IMG/VR virus record: IMGVR_UViG_3300010334_000034
Coordinates: 42,788-106,787 of that record
Strand: one strand, 5' to 3'
DNA: 64,000 nucleotides
DNA from: a virus
How positions within the stretch are numbered: position 1 is the first letter of the stretch; each line of letters begins with the position of its first letter. The notes beneath the pieces were generated by a model. It had not been told where the DNA came from. It saw only the letters and a list, made by a program, of their open reading frames with translations, and made no database searches. This document shows, one piece after another, positions 54,468 to 62,278 of this stretch. Position numbers and translations under genes: made by a program.

Positions 54468-55124
54468 TTATATAATAAAATACTTCTGTCTCTTATTCAA
54501 CCTGTTATTCTCATTTATATCAACAAATGAGATTTCATTAAATTCTTTTGTATATATAGCTCCTTGTGGCATTAAATTTTTATGTTCTTCGTCATTAACA
54601 GAAGAAAAAGAAGTCTTTTGATCATTCCAATAAACCGTATTATCACTTCTTGAAACAAAGGTGACTTTTTCATTTACATCATATAACCAAATACCGTAAG
54701 TTCCGTCTATTTCAAGCAACGTCAATTCAAATGCTCTTAGCTTATTATTATTTCTTTTAACATAATAATCATAAAGATAAGGTATCCATTGACTATCTAC
54801 ATCAAATTTTGTTCTATATTCATTTTCTAATTCTAAAGTATTAGAAATAATTCCGTTATGTGCTGCAATAGCAACGCCATATGAGAAAGGATGGCATCCT
54901 ACTAATCCCTTTCCATTTTCATCAGTAGTAGGTGCTCTGTTGTGGCCAAGATAATAATTTTTCTGAGCTATAGGATAATAAGATATCTCTTCTGAAGTTT
55001 TCTTTATCTCATATTCATCAATATCTGTTAATAAAAAACCAGTGCTATAACTTCCTCTAGATTGGTTTAATTTGTAAAGCCGATAAAATTCTGCGTAATC
55101 TAAATTTCCATATATTCCACACAT
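54468..55124 (-). CDS. Class II glutamine amidotransferase (Ntn hydrolase)
   Basis: A 218-residue stand-alone glutaminase domain. The nucleophile is Cys2 (MCGIYGN), exposed after Met removal. Supporting residues are Arg23 and the STG in SRGSYSTG, the GHNRAPT motif (60-66) and HPFSYGVAIAAHNGII (78-93). Such domains free ammonia from glutamine for a partner enzyme. None is fused here, so the partner is probably encoded nearby; QueC two genes away is the natural candidate because archaeal archaeosine synthases fuse exactly these two domains. It shares the operon with no gap to the glycosyltransferase. Confidence 0.85.
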   Translation of the reverse strand: MCGIYGNLDYAEFYRLYKLNQSRGSYSTGFLLTDIDEYEIKKTSEEISYYPIAQKNYYLGHNRAPTTDENGKGLVGCHPFSYGVAIAAHNGIISNTLELENEYRTKFDVDSQWIPYLYDYYVKRNNNKLRAFELTLLEIDGTYGIWLYDVNEKVTFVSRSDNTVYWNDQKTSFSSVNDEEHKNLMPQGAIYTKEFNEISFVDINENNRLNKRQKYFII

Positions 55125-55808
55125 TTATTGATTATACTTTAAGTTGAATCTAGCGGCACTAGAATTCCACTCTGGAGTATTCATACTGTCTCCTAAACCA
55201 AAGTGAACTACTTTAATAGGTGCTACACCCATTTTTAATTTATTATTATTAGCTCTCAAACAAAATGAAATGTCATAATGATGAAAATCAAAATCTTCAT
55301 CAAATGTAGTGTTGGTAGATAATGCTTTATCTACATCAACTGCTATAAAAAGACCATCTAATACAAGAGCTCTCGAATCTGTAGGTCCGAAAACCGTGGT
55401 CCATGTTTTACCTTCATAAGCATGTGCCACTTCACCTACTATATCTTCTTTATTAGACATTAAATGCCAAGCAGGAGGACGAGATCTGTCTATTTTTTTA
55501 GACCCGGCTAATCCTACTATGTCATATTTTTCAAAAGCTATATCTAATTTTTCTTGCCAAAAAAGATCTTCAATTAATACATCATCATGTATGAAGATAA
55601 TTTTTTTGCCTTTATGGTCTTCTGTAAAAAATTTGTTATAAACCTTTGGAAGACCTTCTTTGTTACTATAAACAATTGTATAATTTTTATAAGCAAATTT
55701 GTCTAAAAATAAATTAAATTGACTTTTCTCAAATTTATATTGAGAAAGAGGTGTAGCACAAACAAAGTGATAATGATTTACAGGACTTGGCAATTGTAAT
55801 TTTTCCAT
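55125..55808 (-). CDS. Family 2-like glycosyltransferase
   Basis: A 227-residue protein resembling the Glyco_tranf_2_5 family. It has HFVCATPLSQYKFEKSQ at the start, IIFIHDDVLIEDLFWQEKL (70-88) with the Asp pair of a metal-nucleotide site, YDIVGLAGSKKIDRSRPPAW, LDGLFIAVDV (150-159), and FDEDFDFHHYDISFCLRANN (169-188). It would transfer a sugar from a nucleotide sugar. The acceptor is unknown: it may be a modified base in phage DNA, given its position between the amidotransferase and QueC, or a virion or cell-surface molecule. The start overlaps the end of queC by 31 bases. Confidence 0.78.
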   Translation of the reverse strand: MEKLQLPSPVNHYHFVCATPLSQYKFEKSQFNLFLDKFAYKNYTIVYSNKEGLPKVYNKFFTEDHKGKKIIFIHDDVLIEDLFWQEKLDIAFEKYDIVGLAGSKKIDRSRPPAWHLMSNKEDIVGEVAHAYEGKTWTTVFGPTDSRALVLDGLFIAVDVDKALSTNTTFDEDFDFHHYDISFCLRANNNKLKMGVAPIKVVHFGLGDSMNTPEWNSSAARFNLKYNQ

Positions 55809-56494
55809 GGGATTTTATCTGATATTACATATTCTTTAGGATCAATATATCCAGCTTCTAAAAACCCTTGAATGCGTGAAGCACAAGACGAACAAGTGCC
55901 ACAAGATATTTCTTCTCCTTTGTAACACGTATGTGTATTTTTAAAATCTACACCGTTTGCTATTCCATCTTTAATAATATCAGCTTTAGAAAAGGTAATA
56001 TAAGGAGCTACTATTTCAATCTGGTGTTCTCTATTAAGAGAAATGGTCTGGTTAATATTTTTTAAGAAATCTAATGAACAATCCCAATGACCACTATGAG
56101 TGTCTACTTCCGCTGCACCATAATAAACCTTGTCCGCTCCTGCTGATTCTGCAGCTGCTGTGGCAATAGATAAAAACATCATATTCCTGTTAGGGACATA
56201 TGTTGGTGGTTGAGCATGACCTGCTATATCTTTAATGTTGGGAATTTCTTTATTGTAATCTAATAAAGCCGATGAAGATGCTATATCCTTAAAGAATGAT
56301 ATATCTAATACCTTGTGAGGTATATTTAATTTAATACAATTATCTATGGCTCTTTCTATTTCTATAGAATGTCTTTGACCATAGTTAAAGATTAAGGCTA
56401 ATGTATCTGATTCTTTATTAATTCTATACAATAAACAGGTAGAATCTAGTCCACCACTATAAATTACAATTGATTTAGGTTTTTTGACATCCAT
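55778..56494 (-). CDS. queC: 7-cyano-7-deazaguanine synthase QueC
   Basis: A 238-residue QueC, the ATP-dependent enzyme that turns 7-carboxy-7-deazaguanine into preQ0 using ammonia. It has the PP-loop SGGLDSTCLLY (13-23), NYGQRHSIEIERA (38-50), PTYVPNRNMMFLSIATAAAE (97-116) and the substrate block GAAEVDTHSGHWDCSLDFLK. Four zinc-binding Cys are at 190, 198, 201 and 204. Length and motifs are complete. It is the first gene of the DUF366-amidotransferase-glycosyltransferase set. Phage QueC usually serves 7-deazaguanine DNA modification, less often host tRNA queuosine. Confidence 0.92.
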   Translation of the reverse strand: MDVKKPKSIVIYSGGLDSTCLLYRINKESDTLALIFNYGQRHSIEIERAIDNCIKLNIPHKVLDISFFKDIASSSALLDYNKEIPNIKDIAGHAQPPTYVPNRNMMFLSIATAAAESAGADKVYYGAAEVDTHSGHWDCSLDFLKNINQTISLNREHQIEIVAPYITFSKADIIKDGIANGVDFKNTHTCYKGEEISCGTCSSCASRIQGFLEAGYIDPKEYVISDKIPWKNYNCQVL

Positions 56495-56497
56495 AAG

Positions 56498-56505
56498 GTA
56501 AATAT
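56498..56505 (+). promoter_or_regulatory. TAAATA box before the 220-residue gene
   Basis: GTAAATAT on the plus strand, 13 bases before the ATG at 56519, in the 24-base divergent gap shared with queC. Confidence 0.35.
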
Positions 56506-56518
56506 AGTATATATTCTA

Positions 56519-57181
56519 ATGAAGAACACCAAGAAAGTCAAATTTAAATTAAAAAAGAAATACGGAGTAAAGACCACCGTACCATCTAAAAATCCTAAAG
56601 TTGAAAAAGAAGTCAAGAGAATTTTAGATAGCAATTATAGACCTATGTGTAATTGTGGGGGTAATTGTGTTGGTGAGTGTAATGCTTGGTATAATGAAAA
56701 TACTGATATACCTTTCATTAGTAGATTTTTAGGAGCTTTAATTGCTGAAGCCGAAGAGCCAGAACAAATTAAAGATGAAGAAGAAGTTTCATCGGAGGTA
56801 AAGTCACCGGATGATTTTTCTCCGGAAGCTAATAAAAAAGATTTTGAAAAAGCTCTTGAGCCAGAAACCCCAAAGGATGCTTATGAGGTACAGGGTGTAC
56901 CACCTGAGGTTGCAACTAAGAATATAGAAGAGATTGAAAAATGGTCTCACAAATTAGATGAATTTACAGCTATGTTAAATGATCCTAATATAGAATCATT
57001 GCATAAATTTTTATCAGATAATGATAAAGCAGGAAGCTTACTTCGTGGTATCATGCGTAAGTCTTCTGATAATATTACTCGTACAACAGGTGAATTAGAT
57101 AAATTGAAGGAAGTATTAAATTCCTTTATTATTACAGCTCCTAAGAAATTAAGAGACACAGAGCAATCATTAACTTCCTAA
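56519..57181 (+). CDS. Hypothetical protein with Cys cluster and protease-like site
   Basis: A 220-residue protein of unknown function on the plus strand between minus-strand genes. Residues 1-40 are strongly basic (KKVKFKLKKKYGVKTTV). A Cys cluster follows (MCNCGGNCVGECNAW, 43-57), then FISRFLGALIAEAEE, whose IAE|A is a candidate prohead-protease site. The rest is acidic, then helical (VATKNIEEIEKWSHKLDEF onward). It carries a TAAATA box like other late genes and may be an internal head protein. Its stop overlaps that of the primase gene by four bases. Confidence 0.5.
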   Translation: MKNTKKVKFKLKKKYGVKTTVPSKNPKVEKEVKRILDSNYRPMCNCGGNCVGECNAWYNENTDIPFISRFLGALIAEAEEPEQIKDEEEVSSEVKSPDDFSPEANKKDFEKALEPETPKDAYEVQGVPPEVATKNIEEIEKWSHKLDEFTAMLNDPNIESLHKFLSDNDKAGSLLRGIMRKSSDNITRTTGELDKLKEVLNSFIITAPKKLRDTEQSLTS

Positions 57182-58143
57182 GAATATAAATTTTGTAAAA
57201 TAAATTTATAATCTATTTCGTCTAACTTTTCTTTAACACACCATTCATTAAAGTCTTTATATGGTTTATCAATAGGCCATTTAAAGACTTTTTGTTTATT
57301 AGAAATAAGCTTAAAGATATTTTCTTTTGCTGCTTCATCAAAGCGAGGATTGTCTAGTACCCATATCTTTTCATAAAACGGAAATTCTACTAATTGTTTT
57401 TCTTGTTCTCCAGTTAATACTAATCCTGCTACGGATATTCCATTTTTAACAAACATTGCATCCATAGGACCTTCAAACAAAAACAAATAATCTAAGGATG
57501 TGTCTATTCTATCTATACCAAAAACTGTTTTGTCATATCCAACTTTATTAAGATATCTAGGTTCTGTGCCATCTAAAGATCTTGTTTGGTAAAATACTAT
57601 TTTCTTATCACTATCATAATAAGGAACACAAAGTCTGTTCTTGTGAAAATGATCTGTAAGGCTTATATAATAGGATGAACTTTTATTAACTGCTGTATCT
57701 AATCTTCTTTCTGTAATATATTCTAATGCTTTTTGAAAATAAACATTAGTCCCATAATATTGTTTTTGTAACGGATCACTAATATTAATAGAATCTAAAG
57801 GTAAAGATGATAAGGGTTTCTTTTTGATCTTATTGTTATATTTTAAGTTATCTGTAATATCAAAAGAAGTATTACCGCTTAATACTTCTGCTTCTATCTC
57901 CTCCCTAGACATACCAGATACAGCTTCTATCCAAGCCAGAGCATGCCAGGATCTACTACAATTAAAACAATAAAAGGTGTTACTCGTAGGATAATAGTAA
58001 AGTCTTTTTTTCTTTAAAAAGCTTTTGCCTTCTCTACATATAGGACAAGAAGCATAGTAAGTGCTTGTAAATTTATTATAAGCAGGAGCACCTGAGTAGG
58101 TGTAAAACTTATTTAAAATATAACTACCAGGCAATTGTCTCAC
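57178..58143 (-). CDS. DNA primase, gp61-like
   Basis: A 321-residue primase. A zinc site is formed by Cys33/Cys36 (CPIC) and Cys59/Cys62 (CFNC), as in CHC2-type primases. The TOPRIM core has YLFLFEGPMDAMFVKNG (219-235, with the metal-binding Glu) and VLDNPRFDEAAKENI. It makes the RNA primers for lagging-strand synthesis. Length is close to T4 gp61 (342). The start is GTG preceded by AGG. The matching helicase (gp41) is not in the window. Downstream it converges on the 220-residue plus-strand gene. Confidence 0.88.
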   Translation of the reverse strand: MRQLPGSYILNKFYTYSGAPAYNKFTSTYYASCPICREGKSFLKKKRLYYYPTSNTFYCFNCSRSWHALAWIEAVSGMSREEIEAEVLSGNTSFDITDNLKYNNKIKKKPLSSLPLDSINISDPLQKQYYGTNVYFQKALEYITERRLDTAVNKSSSYYISLTDHFHKNRLCVPYYDSDKKIVFYQTRSLDGTEPRYLNKVGYDKTVFGIDRIDTSLDYLFLFEGPMDAMFVKNGISVAGLVLTGEQEKQLVEFPFYEKIWVLDNPRFDEAAKENIFKLISNKQKVFKWPIDKPYKDFNEWCVKEKLDEIDYKFILQNLYS

Positions 58144-58174
58144 CTATATAGTATATTATAAATTACCGGAAATA

Positions 58175-58987
58175 TCAATCTCCGTAGTTGTAGTTATCTG
58201 AAGAATAATCTGATGAAAGATATTCGCGATAAGCAGCTTCTACATCAGGATCATATTCTAATGCTGCTGCTCTTGCTAATTCCTTATCATGTTCTTTGTC
58301 GCCGGTTTCAATTGGTTCTTCGTCTGTATCCAAGATAGCTGCACCGGTTTCTTCTTTAGGAACTAATGTATCACCTTGTTTTTCAATTAGATTCTTAGAA
58401 ATAAGTTCTTTAATAACATCTTCTGCTTCGTTTTCTTCTTTAGCAAAAGAACCTGTAATATACTTTACAACATCTGCATATTCAGATGGCTCGTCTGCTT
58501 GGCGAACATATTCTAAAGTTTTTTCTGCAACATCTGAAAGTTCTTCTTCATCATTGGAAGCGACTTTATTTACTTGAGGTTTTTCTTCTGCTGGTGCTTC
58601 TACGGTTTTAATTAATCCAAAAGATGGATCCGTTAAAAGATTAGCTGTAACTCTTGTCATCTTTTGAACAAGATCTTTACGAGTAGGAACCCCTTCTCTT
58701 ACTTTACTTTCAATCTGTGCCCAAAGTTCTGTATAAGAACGTGGGGGATATTCTGTTAAATCCTCTGCTAAATTATTTAAAATTTCTCTTATCTTATCTT
58801 GTGGTAAATTACCAAGCCATTTCTTGGTTGACCATGCTTCAATAAGCTCATTCATGTCTCCGCCTTTTAATTTATCAGCAAAAGCAGAAGCATCTAATTC
58901 GATGTTAGAAAATTGAGCAGATTTAGGAATACGACCCTCATTCAGATCAACTAACATATTTTCTACGAGAAAGTTAAATTTAGACAT
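58175..58987 (-). CDS. Hypothetical acidic protein with LNE leader and winged-helix-like part
   Basis: A 270-residue acidic protein. Residues 1-17 (MSKFNFLVENMLVDLNE) end in LNE and resemble leaders of other head-region proteins here, suggesting prohead-protease cleavage and packaging into the head. Residues 25-120 are helical (MNELIEAWSTKKWLGNLPQD). About 160-215 looks like a small winged helix (TLEYVRQADEPSEYADVVKY, then VIKELISKNLIEKQGDTLVP). The end is Asp/Tyr/Ser-rich. Function unknown; a DNA-associated internal protein fits, but is inferred. Confidence 0.5.
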   Translation of the reverse strand: MSKFNFLVENMLVDLNEGRIPKSAQFSNIELDASAFADKLKGGDMNELIEAWSTKKWLGNLPQDKIREILNNLAEDLTEYPPRSYTELWAQIESKVREGVPTRKDLVQKMTRVTANLLTDPSFGLIKTVEAPAEEKPQVNKVASNDEEELSDVAEKTLEYVRQADEPSEYADVVKYITGSFAKEENEAEDVIKELISKNLIEKQGDTLVPKEETGAAILDTDEEPIETGDKEHDKELARAAALEYDPDVEAAYREYLSSDYSSDNYNYGD

Positions 58988-59003
58988 TTCTTTTACTTAC
59001 CAA

Positions 59004-59633
59004 TTAAGCGGGCTTAATTAGAGTATCTTCTTCACCATACTGCTTACCCTCTTTAGTTATATAAAGACTAGTAAGAACTATACGTTCTTCTGGACTGCCG
59101 TAAATGTCAATAATAGGAGCTGAATCACCTTTCTTAAAGATTCTACCATCTCCCTGAAAGAATGATTGCTGGAATACTTTAAAGATATTATCTATTTCTT
59201 CTCTAAACAAAGGATCTGTATTTCTTAATCCATCTTCAACTAATTCAACTGGTGCTGCTTTAGTTAAAGGTATGTAAAAGATAATATCAAACATGCTTAG
59301 TGTTTCTCTAACAATAATGCGAGATTCATCTAAAAACTTGTCTGAAACTTTTCCATTAAGATTTAACCAAGAAGAATATGCTAGATTGTCTAATACGCAT
59401 CTATCAAATATAACATTATCACTTTTAGAATATTCTTGAGCCTGATCAATAAGATGATCTAATATAATTTTTTGAGACTCTTCATTGCCTTCATTGCTGT
59501 GAGGAAGGTTTTTTTCTTTAATTACATCTCTATAAGATTTTTGAGGGGTTTCATACATTGGCCAAGTCTTTAAAAAATCTTGGATATATGTGCTTTTACC
59601 TACACACTGGGTTCCAGATACGCATATTTTCAT
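59004..59633 (-). CDS. P-loop nucleotide kinase-like ATPase (AAA_28 type), copy 2
   Basis: A 209-residue paralogue of the 181-residue gene at 44200. Walker A is GTQCVGKST (7-15). The FDRCVLDNLAYSSWLNLNGK segment with FDIIFYIPL aligns closely with ADRSVLDGYAYTKYLHNQGK and NIFYIPV of the other copy, so the two are clearly related. The C-terminal 40 residues (IVLTSLYITKEGKQYGEEDT) are specific to this copy. A small-molecule or nucleotide kinase role is likely, substrate unknown. It overlaps the next gene by four bases. Confidence 0.7.
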   Translation of the reverse strand: MKICVSGTQCVGKSTYIQDFLKTWPMYETPQKSYRDVIKEKNLPHSNEGNEESQKIILDHLIDQAQEYSKSDNVIFDRCVLDNLAYSSWLNLNGKVSDKFLDESRIIVRETLSMFDIIFYIPLTKAAPVELVEDGLRNTDPLFREEIDNIFKVFQQSFFQGDGRIFKKGDSAPIIDIYGSPEERIVLTSLYITKEGKQYGEEDTLIKPA

Positions 59634-59905
59634 AAATTGGGTTTATTATCTAATAGTTCAGGAAAATAATCAAGTATTTTCTTTGTGGTTGAATCAAGAT
59701 ATTCTTCTTCAAAAGCATAAATTTCTTTTAGAGGGATATTATTGGCTAATTTTCTTAAGTTTATAGCAAGGTCAACTATTTGTTCAATGTCTTTCTTATA
59801 CCAGGCACTATTTACATCAACAGAACCAGCATAAAGCAAAGCTTCTATAATCAATTTAATTTGATTATGAGTTAAATTATTAAGGTTGTAAACCTCTTCT
59901 TTCAT
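59630..59905 (-). CDS. Small helical hypothetical protein
   Basis: A 91-residue helical protein. Its core (QIKLIIEALLYAGSVDVNSA, WYKKDIEQIVDLAINLRK) resembles small phage proteins I have seen near replication genes, but I can give no function. It is coupled to the P-loop kinase gene by a four-base overlap. Just before its start an ACCCTA/TAGGGT inverted repeat could fold over the initiation region. Confidence 0.45.
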   Translation of the reverse strand: MKEEVYNLNNLTHNQIKLIIEALLYAGSVDVNSAWYKKDIEQIVDLAINLRKLANNIPLKEIYAFEEEYLDSTTKKILDYFPELLDNKPNL

Positions 59906-59942
59906 ACCCTACTTTACCACAATAGGGTTTTAATGCACTATT

Positions 59943-60287
59943 TTAGGTAGGCATGTCTACCAAGGCTATTAATTCTTCTAATAATCTTTGAGCTTCACCT
60001 ACATTAGTTAAATCAATTGGGTTAAGTTGAGCAATTTCATTAATAATAGTACGAGCTGAGGGGTTAGACTCTTCTAAATGTGTTTTGTCTATGAATAAAG
60101 CTGTTTTGGCTAATCCAACTAATTGAACCTTTAAAGCAACATCTTCTTCTTTTGGTAATTTTGAATCTTCTTTGTTGGAAACATCTACAGGAGCTGGCGT
60201 TTCAGGGGTTTCAGTTGGTGTTTCTACTTCCTCAGCTTCGTTTAATAAAGGATAAGTATTTTTTACTAAGTCTAAAAATTTGCTCAT
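59943..60287 (-). CDS. Hypothetical protein with LNE leader
   Basis: A 114-residue acidic protein. Its leader MSKFLDLVKNTYPLLNE is of the same length and ends in the same LNE (15-17) as those of the 270-residue protein and the scaffold. A Pro/Thr/Glu-rich linker (EVETPTETPETPAPVDVSN) follows, then a helical domain (KVQLVGLAKTALFIDKTHLE). A TAAATA box lies before the start, as for late genes. It may be an internal head protein; function unknown. Confidence 0.5.
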   Translation of the reverse strand: MSKFLDLVKNTYPLLNEAEEVETPTETPETPAPVDVSNKEDSKLPKEEDVALKVQLVGLAKTALFIDKTHLEESNPSARTIINEIAQLNPIDLTNVGEAQRLLEELIALVDMPT

Positions 60288-60295
60288 AATATAAT

Positions 60296-60303
60296 TTATT
60301 TAG
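60296..60303 (-). promoter_or_regulatory. TAAATA box before the 114-residue gene
   Basis: CTAAATAA on the minus strand, eight bases before the ATG at 60287, in the divergent gap shared with the portal gene. Confidence 0.35.
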
Positions 60304-60368
60304 GGTAAAAGAAACCTTCTTTTAAAGTATTTTATATAATAGGTGAAAGTTGATAGTAAGTAAACTAT

Positions 60369-60376
60369 AATAAATA
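60369..60376 (+). promoter_or_regulatory. TAAATA box before the portal gene
   Basis: AATAAATA on the plus strand, 12 bases before the portal ATG at 60389. Seven of eight bases match the late-promoter octamer. Confidence 0.45.
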
Positions 60377-60388
60377 GATAATAATATC

Positions 60389-62254
60389 ATGCCAGATCTT
60401 CTTCCCACAGCTAATAGAGTGCCAGACGCTAGTAGAAATTTTGTTAGTTCTATCCTACAAAGACTTCCTTATGTAGCTGGAGCTGTAAATGCTGATGTAG
60501 GTAATCCTAAATACGAACTCTTTGATCGTTTATCAAAGCGTACAGAGTTACGACTCATGCAACAGTCCGTTCTTACCGGGCCTTACATGAATAATGATTA
60601 TCATAATCCGGGCAGATTTGGTTCTGATCACAATTATCATCGTTACATATATGCTCAAATAGATACGGATAAAATCAGACGTCTAGCAGAATATCGTCGT
60701 ATGGCAGCATTTGCAGAAGTTGCAGATTGCTTGGATGAAATATGTGATGAATTTATTGTTAAAGATGAAAACAATGAAGTTGTTCATTTAGATTTTTCTA
60801 ATTTTTCAAATCTTCAGCATGAAGAAAAAAATGAATTAAAAAAAGAATTTGCAAAATTTATTAATGTATTTGATTTAGAACATAAAGGAAGGGCTTATTG
60901 CAGACATCTTTTAACAGAAGGTGAGATCTTTTTTGAAAATGTAACACACAACGAAAAGAAAGATTATGGTATTATTGGAGTTCTTAATATTCCAGGAGAA
61001 TTGATTAATCCTGTATACGATAACGTACAAAATAATGTTATAGAAAATTTTATTTTTCAAAAACCTATAAATCTTTTAAATAATCCTGCAGCTGCTCTTT
61101 CACAACAGCAAAGTAATATCAGCACCAATTCTTTGCAACAGCAACTTGTTACATTGCAAGGTAATCAAGTTACATATATTAATTCTGGTTTATGGAATGA
61201 AGATATGTCTATAAGAATTCCTTTCTTAGAAAATTGTCGTAGAGCTTATAAACAACTTTCTCTTTTAGAAGATTCGATTATTATCTATCGCTTAGTCAGG
61301 GCACCAGAACGTCTTAAATTTAAAATTGATGTTGGTAATATGCCACCAGCTAAAGCTGAAGCTTATGTAAAACAACTCATGCAACAATATTGGTCTAAAC
61401 AGACTTATAATGATACATCAACTTCTAGCAATACAGGTAATATCTATAATCCACAATCTATGTTGGATTCTTATTGGTTTGCAAGAAGACAAGGTGAGTC
61501 TGGTTCGGATGTAGAAGTATTACCTGGTGGTGCAAATTTAGGTACATTAGATGACTTAATGTATTTCGTTAATAAACTTTATAAGAGTCTTAAAGTGCCG
61601 CTTACAAGACTTAATCCTAATGAACCTTTCAAGGATGGATCAGAAATTCTTAGAGAAGAATTAAGATTTGCTAAATTTATTATTTCCCTTCAACAGCAAT
61701 TTGCTCAAGGTTTAAAGCAAGCATTTGTTACTCATTTAAAATTAAGAGGTTGGTGGAAAGAACTTAAGATGCATGAGTCTTATATTAATCTTGATTTTAA
61801 TCCTCCTTCTAATTTCTTTGCAGTTCGTCAACAACAATTATTTGAACTTAAGCAAAAGAATTTTAATGATTTAACTAATAATGATAGTATTTCTAAAACC
61901 TTTGCTCAGCGCCATTATCTTGATTTCTCAGACAATAAGATTAGTGAAAATATGGAATGGCTTCGTAAAGATGCAGCTCTTAAATGGGAGCTTAATCAAA
62001 TTGAAAATAATGGTCCTAATTGGAGAGAGCATATTGAATCTGCAGAAAACATAGCTGCAGGATCAGAAGCTGGTAAGAAATCAGCAGGAGGGGGGGGTGG
62101 TGGTACACCAGCAAGTGAAATTCCAGCATTTGGAGGTGGTGCACCAGAAACAGCACCAGAAGAAACTCCAGAAGCAACACCAGAAGCCGGAACAACAACC
62201 CCAACAGCTCCAGAAGCCGGAACAAAAACACCGCCTGAAGCAGAGACAGCTTAA
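60389..62254 (+). CDS. Portal vertex protein, gp20-like
   Basis: A 621-residue portal of the T4 gp20 family, the dodecameric ring through which DNA is packaged and to which the neck binds. Typical blocks: YRRMAAFAEVADCLDEICDE near 110-130, AYCRHLLTEGEIFFENV, SIIIYRLVRAPERLKFKIDV, GNMPPAKAEAYVKQLMQQYW, EVLPGGANLGTLDDLMYFVN and KSLKVPLTRLNPNEPF. T4 gp20 is 524 residues; the extra length is a C-terminal Gly/Pro/Glu/Thr tail with an eight-G tract at 62090-62097. The gene is on the plus strand, opposite the other head genes, with its own box and terminator. Confidence 0.92.
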   Translation: MPDLLPTANRVPDASRNFVSSILQRLPYVAGAVNADVGNPKYELFDRLSKRTELRLMQQSVLTGPYMNNDYHNPGRFGSDHNYHRYIYAQIDTDKIRRLAEYRRMAAFAEVADCLDEICDEFIVKDENNEVVHLDFSNFSNLQHEEKNELKKEFAKFINVFDLEHKGRAYCRHLLTEGEIFFENVTHNEKKDYGIIGVLNIPGELINPVYDNVQNNVIENFIFQKPINLLNNPAAALSQQQSNISTNSLQQQLVTLQGNQVTYINSGLWNEDMSIRIPFLENCRRAYKQLSLLEDSIIIYRLVRAPERLKFKIDVGNMPPAKAEAYVKQLMQQYWSKQTYNDTSTSSNTGNIYNPQSMLDSYWFARRQGESGSDVEVLPGGANLGTLDDLMYFVNKLYKSLKVPLTRLNPNEPFKDGSEILREELRFAKFIISLQQQFAQGLKQAFVTHLKLRGWWKELKMHESYINLDFNPPSNFFAVRQQQLFELKQKNFNDLTNNDSISKTFAQRHYLDFSDNKISENMEWLRKDAALKWELNQIENNGPNWREHIESAENIAAGSEAGKKSAGGGGGGTPASEIPAFGGGAPETAPEETPEATPEAGTTTPTAPEAGTKTPPEAETA

Positions 62255-62276
62255 AATAACTTTCTAAGTTATTTTT
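62253..62276 (+). terminator. Hairpin after the portal gene
   Basis: AAAATAACTT and AAGTTATTTT form a perfect ten-base-pair stem with loop TCT, beginning in the portal stop codon and followed by one more T and then TGGG. A plausible intrinsic terminator, weakened by its A-T-rich stem. Confidence 0.5.
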
Positions 62277-62278
62277 GG

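Noticed and set aside
59906-59928. ACCCTA/TAGGGT inverted repeat before the 91-residue gene
   Set aside because: Six base pairs with an 11-base loop and no T-run on the gene strand; too weak to call a terminator or regulatory hairpin.
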